NCBI RefSeq assembly: GCF_018143015.1
Contig: NC_054751.1
Span: 28,639,438 to 28,703,437 of the forward strand
DNA: 64,000 bases
Source of the DNA: Lytechinus variegatus
Lineage: Eukaryota; Echinodermata; Echinoidea; Temnopleuroida; Toxopneustidae
Reading direction: 5' to 3'
The notes beneath the pieces are model-generated. The model made no database searches. It saw nothing but the letters and a program-made list of their open reading frames with translations, and was not told where the DNA came from. Of this stretch, positions 12,042-23,285 are shown in pieces; within the stretch, counting starts at the first letter, position 1, and every line of letters starts with the position of its first letter. The position numbers and the translations under genes are program-made.

Positions 12042-12498
12042 GGGGGGGGGGGCAGTCAAATATATTGCTGTACACATGTGTGACCCCCCCCAAAAAAATG
12101 CGTTTAAAGGGGTGTTTTATTAATTTTGGGCGCGGGCCGCTCGTGCACTCATTAAAGGTATCAAATACATCTATTTTCAAGAAAAAGGGTGGTTTTAAAA
12201 AACAGGTCAATGGTCAATCGTGGATCAAACATATTTAGGGTATGTCAAACGTATTTAGGGTGTTTTTTTTTAAGACTAGCCTAACTTATTTAGGTTATGT
12301 TTTTCCCAAGGTCATATTCTGGCGACAACTTGTTTAGGGGCCCAATTGTGTAAATAAAGCCCCCCTCAAAAGAAAACTTGTTCAGGGGGTAATTTTACAC
12401 ATAGAGAAAAAACTTGTTTCAGGGGGGTTTGAAAATAATTTGGTCATGCATGTCTACAGCAGCAATACACTTGACTGGCCCCCTTCTCCCCCCCCCCC
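12042..12498. mobile_element. MITE with G-run ends and GTTTAGGG-type internal motifs
   Basis: The left end (G-run, CAGTCAA, TATTGCTGTACACATG) is inverted at the right end (CATG..TCTACAGCAGCAATA, TTGACTGGCCCCC). Inside are recurrent TATTTAGGGT, GTTTAGGGG and TTCAGGGGG words about 30-60 bases apart, like the element at 39918-40460. Confidence 0.6.
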
Positions 12499-12673
12499 TT
12501 ACTGGGGGGTTCACACAGGTAAACAGCGTGATGAGCTCCTTCCTGGAACTTTTGGATATTGCATATTGAAGATGAAGATGTGCGTAGAACCGTTTCACCA
12601 AAATACTGCAAAACTTTAAGATGTCATATCTTTGTTATTCCTTGTCTGATTTTTACTCTGTTCAGGGTCCCGT

Positions 12674-13405
12674 AACACAAAGGTTAGCGATTAATCACTA
12701 AATGAAATGGCCTATCAGGATCACCGTTGCATGCGCAACTTGCTCAGTAGACTGACCAGGAACCAATCAGAATCTGTCTTATTTCAAATTAGCGATTAAA
12801 GGGGTGGTCCAGGCTGAAAATATTTATAGCTTAATATGCAGAGTAGAACTCACTGACCAAAACGCTGAAAATTTCATCAAAATCGGATAACAAATAATAA
12901 AGTTATTGAAGTTTAAAGTTTAGCAATATTTTGTGAAAACAGTCGTCATGAATATTCATTAGGCGAGCTGATGATGTCACATCTCCACTTTCCGTTTTCT
13001 TATGTTATTACATAAAATGATATTATTTTTTTCATTATTTCGTACTTGTGTGAATAAAATATCTCCCTATGATGAAATAAGTTGCAGCAATAAATATCTA
13101 ATGCACTATTATCAGTTGTCAATCCAATTTTTCTAGTTCTTGGAGGAAAAAACTTGAATAAACCAAATTTCATATAATAAAATACCAAAGAATAAGTGGA
13201 GATGTGACATCATCAGCCCACCTAATGAATATTCATGACGACTGTTTTTACAAAATATTACTAAACTGTGAAATTCAATAATTTTGCTGTTTGTTGTCCG
13301 ATTTTGACGAAATTGTCAACATTTTGCTCAGTGAATTCTACTCTATTTATTAAGCTATAAATACTTTCAGCCTGAACCACCCCTTTAATCACTAACCTTT
13401 GTGTT
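12674..13405. mobile_element. outer MITE with AACACAAAGGTTAG ends, split by an inner element
   Basis: Left AACACAAAGGTTAGCGATTA and right TAATCACTAACCTTTGTGTT are inverted repeats. The right arm is interrupted at TTAA (12796-12799 and 13385-13388) by the element below; joining the flanks restores GCGATTAATCAC, the sequence of the intact left arm. Confidence 0.75.
12800..13384 (+). mobile_element. Kolobok-like MITE (AGGGGTGGTCC ends)
   Basis: Ends AGGGGTGGTCCAGGCTGAAA and TTTCAGCCTGAACCACCCCT, flanked by TTAA duplications. Nearly the whole element is a long imperfect palindrome, with ATGATGTCAC and TTTCATCAAAATCGGAT words in both halves. A diverged copy is at 48718-49262. Confidence 0.75.
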
Positions 13406-14073
13406 GCAGCATTCCCACTCTCCACCCTCCAAGATCACTGAAAACTATCGTGACTGCTGTTATCATTGTAATTTTAAGAGATCTCAATGGACACACCTTC
13501 CCCAAAAGTCGTCACTATACTTGCTTCACTATCGCAATATGGAGTGCTCATGATTCCTGATTTTTGTATCTGGTAAACCAGTATTTTGGTATTCATGCTT
13601 CGTCATATAGAAAGATAGAGAGTTGTCAAATTTGAATTGACAGTATTAAAGCAAAGTGTTAAGCTCTTTTGAAAACAAACATTTTTCTTTTCATTGCGTG
13701 GACTTATTGAAACAAGAACTCGTGTGTGCCTTTTGATTTTTTTGTTTGTGGTTTATTTTTCCTTAGAAAACAATCTGGTTGCATACAGTTTTGACAGAAT
13801 AGGACGGATTGAATGGAGAATGATGAAGGGGTGAGCAAATAAATAAAAAATATGGTCCAGTCTGGTGCTCTTTAGTCTCACATTTTCCAGCAAAATGTTT
13901 ATTCACATTGTGCTGCACTCTTGCCATGGAGGCAAAAGGATTAATTTCTTGTATGTTTGTGATATTTAAATGCAGTGCTCAAACGTTTTCATCAATTGCT
14001 GTATGACTGAAGTGTCATTCTCATTATCATTATTAATGATTTATTGATATACATGTAATAATACTCCTTAGTA

Positions 14074-14120
14074 TTAGTAGAAGTAGTACTAGTAGTAGTG
14101 GTGGTAGTAGTAGTAATAGT
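14074..14120. repeat. (AGT)n microsatellite
   Basis: Imperfect AGT/AGG trinucleotide repeats next to a stretch rich in ATT. Confidence 0.9.
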
Positions 14121-14734
14121 GTTATTATATTACATGTATTATTTATCATCATAATTACTATAATTATTCTAAAATTTTCATTATTAAGAACAAGTGTTTA
14201 GAAGTGAAAATATTCCTAAAAATATTCATTTCAAGGGAACCTCCCAGCAATAAACCATGCTTTCCTTTTCCTTATGCTTTCCTGATATTTTTATTTGTTT
14301 ACTTTGTGAATACATGTAAATCATGATATTGGATAAGAACTGCATTAATAAATGAATGTAAGACAGGTGGACCAAGACAACTTTGTTTAATGAAGGTCTA
14401 AGATTTTCCCAGTTTACACCAACAACAGAGGGGGCTATTTCACTTTGAGTAAGGGGAGATTACTTCCAAGTTCCATCTAAATTTCAGATCTAATTTAGAT
14501 CATGTATTTGCCATACAATTTCACTGGATTTTTTTCTGACTCACTTTTTCTCCAGTGGACAAAAAATATCTGCCCTGTCATTCTTATGATTCTTTTAAAC
14601 AATTCAAGTGTTAAAGACAACAGGTGCATTAAGGGTTTTTGGATGCACAAATTACTACATGTAGCCTGGAGTGCGAGAAGAATGAGATGTGAATACAATA
14701 TGGGGGGGGGGGGGGAGAAAATGCCCTCGCATTG

Positions 14735-15290
14735 ATTCGCTCTTTATTTCCGTCTCTCTCTCCCTCCTACCTTTATCACTCTCTTCTGTCTCTCTTCATC
14801 TTGGTCTCCCTTTCTTCCTGTATAGCTCTTTTTTTCTCTCTTCAAGTCTCTCACTCTCTCATCTTTATTGCTCTAAGAGAGAGCCCCCTCAAACTCATTT
14901 CCCCTTCTGTATTTTTCCTGCATCTTGCTCTCCGTCTTTTCTCTTGTTCCTCCCCCAACTCTCTCTAGTTATACACATCATTCCTCTCTAAATCACACCT
15001 CTGTAACATGTGTGAGCAAGTGTGTATCCATGCATGGTTACTTGTTTCCTTGACAGTGTACCTGTCCGTCTCTTCTCTCTCTATATCTCTTGTGCGAGTG
15101 TGGCTCTTGCTTCTCTATATTTTCTCACTTTTCCCTCTTCCTCTCTCCCAATGACCCCTCCCCTCACTCTATATTCTCTCCCCATACCCTCATACCCCAC
15201 CTCCCCATGTCCTTTAACCCCACCACCTCTCATTTCTCTCACAGCCCCTACCCCCCCCCCCTTCTCTCTCTCGCTCTCCTCTCGTGAACA
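14735..15290. repeat. CT-rich low-complexity tract
   Basis: Over 500 bases of pyrimidine-rich sequence (CTCT, TCTCCC, CCCC). Plus-strand open frames of Ser, Leu and Pro here are compositional. Confidence 0.85.
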
Positions 15291-16162
15291 GGGATGCCAC
15301 TTTAACTTTATTTAAAAAAGAAAAGCATCTGGAATGGGACCTGCTTTGCACACTTTTTCCAAGAAAATACTGCAATGGCAGGAATTCCTATTTTGAAAAG
15401 TGGCATCTCTGTTAAAAAAAATATGAAGTAATAACATAAGACATCATGATGATTTTCAGTATTCAAATAGCATTTTTTATTCAGTTTTCAACAAACTCCA
15501 ACACACATTTGAAAAGAGAACAATAGGATGCAAAAGATGCTTATTTGTTAATTTTCTTTTTAAATGTACGTGGAGGGTGATATCTAAAATTCTTCAAATA
15601 CACTTGGTAGTGATAAAATTTCCTTCTTTCCTTCAATAACACAAATATATAAGTTCAATTCAGTGATAAGCATGCCATCACATTTTTAAATGCATGGCAT
15701 GTACCGCTATTTAACAATCGGTCTAAAAATGATCATCAAATCCTTGCAAGTATTTGAGATTATATCCATTAATTTCTTAGTGTTTTTGTTTACATTGAAA
15801 ATGTACACGTGCCAAAATGACTACAGGGGTAATACATATTCCACCTTGCTCTTTCCTTAAACATAATAGTCATCATTGCCTGATCATATCCATTAAAATG
15901 TATCTCATGAGGCAAATGCAGAACTGAGGTGTACGGAGAGTAGGGCATGCCACGTTGTAGTCACACGAGGGCACCAAACCAGGGTGTTCGAGGTGAAGAC
16001 ATATTTGGTGATGATCATGGGGTGATCGTCTTTAGGTCAGCAGTATGAGACAGTGGAGAAGGTCAAAGTTCACTCAATCAACAGTATATTTATCCTAATA
16101 TATATCCAATAGGGATGTACAGTTCATTCTTTGATACATGCACCTTAAATCCACTACACATT

Positions 16163-16273
16163 CTATTTGCTGATATCCCCCGCTGCTGCTGATGCTATAG
16201 CCTTGTTCTTGTTCATCCTCCTCCTGACGTACCATACAAGGAAAAAGGTCGCCGCATATGTGGCAACTACACA
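16163..16273 (-). CDS. ATP5MK: ATP5MK (DAPIT/USMG5), terminal coding exon
   Basis: Second and last coding exon of the small inner-membrane subunit k of mitochondrial F1Fo ATP synthase, which supports dimerisation of the enzyme. After a strong acceptor (TTTTCTTTCTACAG) the frame reads 36 codons to TAG at 16163: CVVATYAATFFLVWYVRRR, a single membrane span followed by a basic face, then a short polar tail rich in Ala. Human DAPIT has the same layout (C-VLATYGSIALIVLYFKLR). The join to the exon ending at 17047 is in phase 0. The full product is 67 residues, slightly longer than the 58 of human. Confidence 0.88.
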   Translation of the reverse strand, partial: CVVATYAATFFLVWYVRRRMNKNKAIASAAAGDISK

Positions 16274-17046
16274 CTGTAGAAAGAAAATATGCGACACAAA
16301 GTAGATCGTGAGAAACTCGGTAAAATTACAGGTGATGCCAATCATTAATTGAGCACAGATACTTTTTTTTTTTTTTACACCATCATTATCAAATTATTTT
16401 GCACGTAACGTGCCGGTAGTTATCCGATGCATTTGATTTTCTTTGCCCTCTGAACAAATATTAAGATCCATTTTCTTTATGGCTAGTACTTTTTACATAA
16501 AATGTAATAGTTCTAATTTGACCTTCTATTCTATTCTATTCTGGGGCATGGGTAAAAATATAAAACATATCTCTGTCCAAAAGAAATAAATAAAAATCAT
16601 AGATAGACTTATACATGTACATTATCTTTCTTTTGTTTGTTATAATCATAATCTATCCATGAGAAAAAGTGTTCCAGGAGTATTGTAGCATATTGTTGTT
16701 CATGTCACTATTCCATTACCTTAATCCCCAATGATTTATATGCCAGGCTAATGCGGGAGGATTGTGGTCCTCCCCCGGTACAGCTCTCATTATCCCAATA
16801 CTTTTTTTTATGTTCAATCATTATATCACTGTTTATGACTTTATTGAAACAGAAAAATTCCATTATCAAAACGAATTTACATACCTTCCCCACCCCTGTT
16901 GACTTCCTTTAATGTTAAGGAAATAGCAGTTATCTCATAAATTCAATTTTAGATGCCCATAAAAATGTGAATGCTTTTGTTTCTTTCTATATCAAATTCA
17001 ATAGATTTCTTGAAATCGATGTACACTAAAGTTTTAAAGTACTCAC
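16274..17046 (-). other. ATP5MK intron
   Basis: Donor GTGAGT at the 17046 side and a pyrimidine-rich acceptor at 16274. Contains a (TTCTA)n run at about 16527-16545 and a poly-A/T run near 16362. No other structure seen. Confidence 0.8.
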
Positions 17047-17143
17047 ATTCCTCTTGCCAAATGTTGTGTCTGCATTGAACCACTTCTTGATCCCTGTGTA
17101 GTGGGCAAATTGGGATTCATCTACATATCCTCCACCCATGATT
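17047..17143 (-). CDS. ATP5MK: ATP5MK (DAPIT/USMG5), first coding exon
   Basis: On the minus strand an acceptor (TGTATAACAG) at 17144-17153 is followed by AATC and the ATG (17139). It encodes 31 residues beginning MGGGYVDESQFAHYTGIKKW and ending ADTTFGKRN at a GTGAGT donor. The GIKK(W/Y)FN core is the diagnostic DAPIT motif, at about residues 16-22, immediately before the membrane span carried by the next exon. Because the exon starts four bases before the ATG, at least one upstream 5' untranslated exon must exist, probably across the repeat cluster that begins at 17171. In human the gene is divergent from PDCD11, the gene at the right edge here. Confidence 0.88.
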
Positions 17144-17384
17144 CTGTTATACAGGGAAATATAAGAGAAACTAGAATTTAATTCGTCATGCGGACGAATT
17201 AGGTGGTCTGTCATGATTTGTCATTCAGTGTCGGCTGATCTATGAGATAAATCATTTAGATATCATTGATAATCTTGATCGTAGACATCCTAAGAATAGG
17301 TTTTGACCATTGCTAAATGTGATTATTGATGTGGTGATGACAATCGTCAGACATACATATTGAAACAGATACATACAAGATAAA

Positions 17385-17760
17385 TGATTATATATATAGA
17401 TGGATGGAGTGATGGATGGAGCGATGGATGGATCAAGTGATTGATTGATAGATAAATGATAGGTGGTTATATTAATAAAACATAGATAGACAGACAGACA
17501 GACATATAGATAGATAAATAGATAGATAGATAGAGACAAATAGATTGATAAAGATAGATAGCCAGACAGACATACATATCGAAACATAGAGACAGGCAGA
17601 TAGATTGATATATAGAATGATAGATATACATATCTAAACAGATAGATATGTTATATTAGACAGAGAGAGAGAGATAGATAGACAGATACATATACAAAGT
17701 AGGTAGATAGACAGATTGACATATATATGGATAGATAGAGTGAGAGAGATGCAAGTCTGA
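17385..17760. repeat. GATA/GATG/GACA tetranucleotide satellite
   Basis: Imperfect tetranucleotide repeats inside the first unit of the composite cluster. Reverse-strand frames of Ser, Leu and Tyr here are artefacts. Confidence 0.9.
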
Positions 17761-18009
17761 CGCCTAACCGATTGAGCTAGCATATTTCCCATAGACTTTA
17801 CACGTAAGCAAATTTGAGAATTACAATTCCAATTTTGCAAGCGAAATACAGGCATGATCCCGGCATCTGATCAAAAAATGGAGGGCACACTTCCAAAAGC
17901 TTATAATCTCAGCTACAACATATTAAAAGCTCAGGGGAAAACTGACAAGAACAAGTGGAATGCCTCTGGCCGTCTCACCTGCATCACGCGGTTCAATATA
18001 GCAGCAGTG

Positions 18010-19000
18010 CTGACTATGAATACTACTCTAACTCGCACAAGATGTTCAGTGATACATGGTTACTCTTATGTCCAAGTTTAATGAACTAGACCACTTTTTA
18101 TGAACTAGACCAATAAACTTACAGAGATATGATGGTTATTCAACAAAAAACCCCAACATGGCCAAAGTTCATTGACCTTACATGACCTTTGACCTTGATC
18201 ATGTGACCTGAAACTCGCACAGGATGTTCAGTGATACTTGATTACTCTTATGTACAAGTTTCATGAATCAGATCCATAAACATTCAAAGTTATGATGGTA
18301 ATTCAACAGATACAACCAATTCGGCCAAAGTTCATTGACCTTTGACCTTAGTCATGTGACCTGAAATGAGCACAGGATGTTCAGTGATACTTGATTACTC
18401 TCATGTCCAAGTTCAATGAACTAGACCAATAAACTTTCAAAGTTATGATGGTAATTCAACAGATACCCCCGATTCGGCCAAAGTTCATTGACCCTAAATG
18501 ACCTTTGACCTTAATCATGAGACCTGAAACTTGCACAAAATGTTCAGTGATGCTTGATTACTATTATGTCCAAGTTTCATTAATCAGATCCATAAACTTT
18601 CAAAGTTATGATGGGAATTCAACAGATATCCCCAATTCAGCCAAAGTTCATTGACCCTAAATGACCTTTGACCTTGGTCATGTGACGTGAAGCTCATGCA
18701 GGATGTTCAGTGATACTTGATTAACCTTATGTCCAAGTTTCATGAACTAGGTCCATATATTTTCTAAGTTATGATGACATTTCAAAAACTTAACCTCAGG
18801 TTAAGATTTCGATGTTGATTCCTCCAACATGGTCTAAGTTCATTGACCCTAAATGACCTTTGACCTTGGTCATGTGACATGAAACTCTAATAGGATGTTC
18901 AGTAATACTTGATTAACCTTATGGCCAAGTTTTATGAACTAGGTCCATATACTTTCTAAGTTATGACATCATTTCAAAAACTTAACCTCAGGTTAAGATT
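18010..19000 (+). repeat. about 160-185-bp tandem repeat carrying DR1 motifs
   Basis: At least five diverged units share AAAGTTCATTGACC, TGACCTTTGACCT, ATGTGACCTGAAAC, AGGATGTTCAGTGATACTTG and AAAGTTATGATGG. Each contains TGACCT-T-TGACCT, a perfect DR1 nuclear-receptor half-site pair, at 18183, 18336, 18499, 18662 and 18854. A sixth copy at 19867 lies outside the array. The array ends near a (GCC)n run (19009-19038) and a small hairpin GTCTCAC/GTGAGAC at 19053-19080. Confidence 0.8.
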
Positions 19001-21187
19001 TGATGTTGACGCCGCCGTCGCCGCCGCCGCCGCCGTCGGAAAAGCGGCGCCTATAGTCTCACTTTGCTTCGCAGGTGAGACAAAAAATGGAGATATGGCT
19101 CACGAAATAGAGGAATGTCGAATCTAGTATTGAGAAAAAGTCATGTCCCATAGAGATTACACGCAAAATTAGGAAAAATGACATGCCTTTATTATTTGCA
19201 ATTTTTCAGGATGATCCGTTTATCAAAATAAAAAATAAAGGAATATGTCATAAAGAATAAGAATTTAGCTACAACATATCGAAAATTGGGCGATAATTGA
19301 CCAATATTCACGGAGTTAAAGCCTAATTTGCATAATTATTATGACGTCATAACAAGGAAAATCAATATTTTGACTTCCGACGCCATTTTGATGACGTCAT
19401 GATCTAATTGAGGGACAATGGTGACATGAAATCAAATTTAAAACTCATACTCTATCGATATATGAAAAAAAAATTGGGGGTCAATGGACTATTTAAAGAG
19501 CTATAGTGATTTTTCAATAGGCATGTTTTTGCCCATATACGGCATATAGTGAGAGCTCGCGCGCACACGTGCTGCAAACTTTAACGGGTGTTAATTTCGT
19601 TATCATTGGTCATAGAGAGCTAAATTGGGTATCAAATCGTTCAAAATTATATTATCAATGCAATGATGTAAAAAATACGGTGTTTTTGCACTGCGTTAAG
19701 GCATTACGCGCGGAAACGCGCGCGCACAGGTGTGCGCGCGCAAATTTTTGAAATGCTTAGAATGACCTACAACGTACTCTACTCTGGTCAAGAAGTGATT
19801 TTGAGCATTTTAAAATTTTGACGCGCGCGTCGTGACCTCCAGGTGACCTTTGATGTCATGACTTGATGACCTTTGACCTTAAGTTGGTATGATGTTAATT
19901 TGATTGATTTTTAAAAATTGATAATGGAGATATGATTGATAATGTGATTTTACAAAATGGCGCCTAGATGACGTCATCATGACCTGATGACCTTGAAAAG
20001 CTTATTCTGACGTGTCCATGACAGATCCTATGTATGACGAAAAATTCAGCAAAATTGATTCAGCCGATTCGGAGAAAAGTTGGCGACAAACATAGGGTGC
20101 GAAAAATAAATCAATGAAATGCTAACAATTACAATTAAAATACTAGAATTTAATTCGTCATGCGGACGAATTAGGTGGTCTGTCATGATTTGTCATTCAG
20201 TGTCGGCTGATGTATGAAATAAATCATTTAGATATCATTGATAATCTTGATCGTAGACATCCTAAGAATAAGTTTTGACCATTACTAAATGTGATTATTG
20301 ATGTGGTGATGACAATCGTCAGACAAACATCTTCAAACAGATACATACAAGATAGATGATTATACCTCACGGATCAACACGGCAATGCCGGCATGATCCG
20401 GGGAGGTCCGGGATAATTTTGCCCCAGATGACTGTGAACACGGCATCAACACAGCAAATTTTTGAAATGCTTTAAATGACCTGAAACGTACTCTCGTTTG
20501 GTAAAAAAGTGATTTTGAGCATTTTAAAATTTTGACGCGCGCGTCGTGACCTTCAGGTGACCTTTGATGACATGATTTGATGACCCTTGACCTGAACTTA
20601 ATGTGATGTTAATTTGATTGATTTTTGATAATTGATAATGGAGATATGATTGATAATGTGATTTTACAAAATGGCGCCTAGATGACGTCATCATGACCTG
20701 ATGACCTTGAAAAGCTTCACTGCACGTGTCCATGACAGATCCTATAAATGACATGAAATTCAATGAAATTGATCAAGTCGATTTTGAGATAACTTGGCGA
20801 CAAAAAAATCGTTAAAAATAAATAAATAAAAATAAGAAAATTCTGACGAAATTAAGAGGTGATCTGTCATAAATGACAGACCACCTAACTAGAATTTAAT
20901 TCGTCATGCGGACGAATTAGGTGGTCTGTCATGATTTGTCATTCAGTGTCGGCTGATGTATGAAATAAATCATTTAGATATCATTGATAATCTTGATCGT
21001 AGACATCCTAAGAATAAGTTTTGACCATTGCTAAATGTGATTATTGATGTGGTGATGACAATCGTCAGACATACATCTTCAAACAGATACATACAAGATA
21101 GATGATTATACCTCACGGATCAACACGGCAATGCCGGCATGATCCGGGGAGGTCCGGGATAGTTTTGCCCCAGATGACTGTGAACAC

Positions 21188-21345
21188 GGCATCAACACGG
21201 CAGCTTCACACGGATCTACACGGATCATGCCGGCAGAGCACGTCGTCAACACGGACCAATACGTCAGCAACACGGACCTACACGTCAGCTACATGGACCA
21301 CCACGTCAGCAACACGGACCTACACGTCAGCAATATGGACGAACA
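21188..21345 (+). repeat. short tandem repeat (ACACGGACC / ACACGTCAGC)
   Basis: About ten 15-18-bp units alternating ACACGGACC and ACACGTCAGC follow an AT-poor block (CACGGATCAACACGGCAATG). A near-identical copy lies at 23108-23285, showing that the block was duplicated with the surrounding unit. The Thr/Ser-rich frame it encodes is not a gene. Confidence 0.85.
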
Positions 21346-21767
21346 CGTCAAATGCGTTATCCATTGAGCTAGCATATTCCCCATAGAGATTACACGTAAG
21401 CAAATTTGAGAATTACAATTCCAATTTTGCAAGCGAAATACGGGCATGATCCCGGCATCTGATCAAAAAATGGAGGGCATATTTTCAAAAGCTTAGAATC
21501 TCGGCTACAACATACTAAAAATTCAGGGAAAACTGACAAGAAGAAATGGAGATATGGCTCACGAAATAGAGGAATGTCGAATCTAGTTTTGAGAAAAGGT
21601 CATGTCCCATAGAGATTACACGCAAAATACATGTGATATGAAAAAAGTAATTATAATCTGTTTTATCTTGCTTAATTTAAACTTTTATACCTTTAAATTA
21701 TCATAAAGGATCATGTAAGAAGCGGCAAAAAGAAAAAAAAAGTGAAAAAAAAATTCATCTTGTTCAC

Positions 21768-21815
21768 CCCAGGACTCGAACCCGCGCCCTTTAGAAAGCA
21801 GTCAAAGCCACGATA
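21768..21815 (-). repeat. tRNA-like fragment, B box only
   Basis: Reverse strand GCGGGTTCGAGTCCTGGGG. Compared with 25065-25128 about 15 bases covering part of the A box are missing. An identical copy is at 22850-22898. Confidence 0.6.
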
Positions 21816-22849
21816 TTCCCCATAGAGAATACACGTAAGCAATTTTGAGAATTACAAGTCCAATTTTGCAAGCGAAATACAGGCATGATCCTGGCATCTG
21901 ATCAAAAAATGGTGGGCACACTTCCGAAAGCTTAGAATCTCAGCTACAACATACTCAAAGCTCAGGGAAAACTGACAAGAAAAAATGGAGATATGGCTCA
22001 CGAAATAGAGGAATGTCGAATATAGTTTTGAGAAAAAGTCATGTCCCATAGAGATTACACGCAAAATGAGGAAAAATGACATGCCTCTTTTCAATGCTGT
22101 TTTACGCAATGATGCGTTTCTCAAAACGAAAATTTATGTTAACTGATGAGAAAGAGTACATTCTAAACTACAACATATCGAAATGTGGGCGAAAAACGAT
22201 CTATATTCGAGAAGTTACAACCAAATTTGCATAAATTTGATGACGTCATTTTTGAAAAAAATGAAATTTTTAGTTTAGGCGTCATTTTGATGACGTCATG
22301 ATCAAATTGAGGGACAATGGTGACATGAAATCAAATTTACAACTCATACTCTATCGATATATGAAAAAAAAATTGGGGGTCAACGGACTATTTAAAGAGC
22401 TACAGTGAATTTACAATAGGCATGTTTTTGCCCATATATGGCCTGTAGTGAGAGCTCGCGCGCACACGTAATACACGTAAGCAATTTTGAGAATTACAAG
22501 TCCAATTTTGCAAGCGAAATACAGGCATGATCCTGGCATCTGATCAAAAAATGGTGGGCACACTTCCGAAAGCTTAGAATCTCAGCTACAACATACTCAA
22601 AGCTCAGGGAAAACTGACAAGAAAAAATGGAGATATGGCTCACGAAATAGAGGAATGTCGAATATAGTTTTGAGGAAAGGTCATGTCCCATAGAGATTAC
22701 ACGCAAAATACATGTGATATGAAAAAAAGTAATTATAATCTGTTTTATCTTGCTAAATTTAAACTTTTATACCTTTAAATTATCATAAAGGATCATGTAA
22801 GAAGTGGCAAAAAGAAAAAAAAGTGAAAAAAAAATTCATCTTGTTCACC

Positions 22850-22898
22850 CCAGGACTCGAACCCGCGCCCTTTAGAAAGCAGTCAAAGCCACGATATT
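22850..22898 (-). repeat. tRNA-like fragment, duplicate of 21768-21815
   Basis: Same internal deletion as the copy at 21768, so the two derive from one another by duplication of a block of about 1.08 kb (21650-21990 against 22730-22990). Confidence 0.6.
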
Positions 22899-23107
22899 CC
22901 CCATAGAGAATACACGTAAGCAATTTTGAGAATTACAAGTCCAATTTTGCAAGTGAAATACGGGCATGATCCCGGCATCTGATCAAAAAATCAAAAAGTC
23001 AGACATACATCTTCAAACAGATACATACAAGATAGATGATTATACCTCACGGATCAACACGGCAATGCCGGCATGATCCGGGGAGGTCCGGGATAGTTTT
23101 GCCCCAG

Positions 23108-23285
23108 ATGACTGTGAACACGGCATCAACACGGCAGCTTCACACGGATCTACATGGATCATGCCGGCAGAGCACGTCGTCAACACGGACCAATACGTCA
23201 GCAACACGGACCTACACGTCAGCTACACGGACCACCACGTCAGCAACACGGACCTACACGTCAGCAATACGGACGAACACGTCAA
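23108..23285 (+). repeat. second copy of the ACACGGACC/ACACGTCAGC short tandem repeat
   Basis: Nearly the same as 21188-21345, together with the preceding block that begins CAGACATACATCTTCAAACA (also at about 20320 and 21068). Supports local segmental duplication inside the cluster. Confidence 0.85.

Larger units (their letters stand above)
8437..16162. other. intergenic region between convergent SFR1 and ATP5MK
   Basis: Contains the 3' untranslated regions of both genes, whose ends I cannot place, and several transposable elements listed separately. Stretches 8440-9240, 10450-11270, 11455-12035 and 13410-14070 show no coding signal or repeat that I can define. A TTTATT cluster near 15475 could hold the minus-strand polyadenylation signal. 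Confidence 0.5.

Noticed and set aside
14689..15315. Overlapping plus-strand frames of 65-100 codons
   Set aside because: CT-rich tract with no family similarity and no splice context.
21102..21386. Thr/Ser-rich 94-codon frame, also at 23036
   Set aside because: Product of the short tandem repeat within a duplicated block, not a gene.
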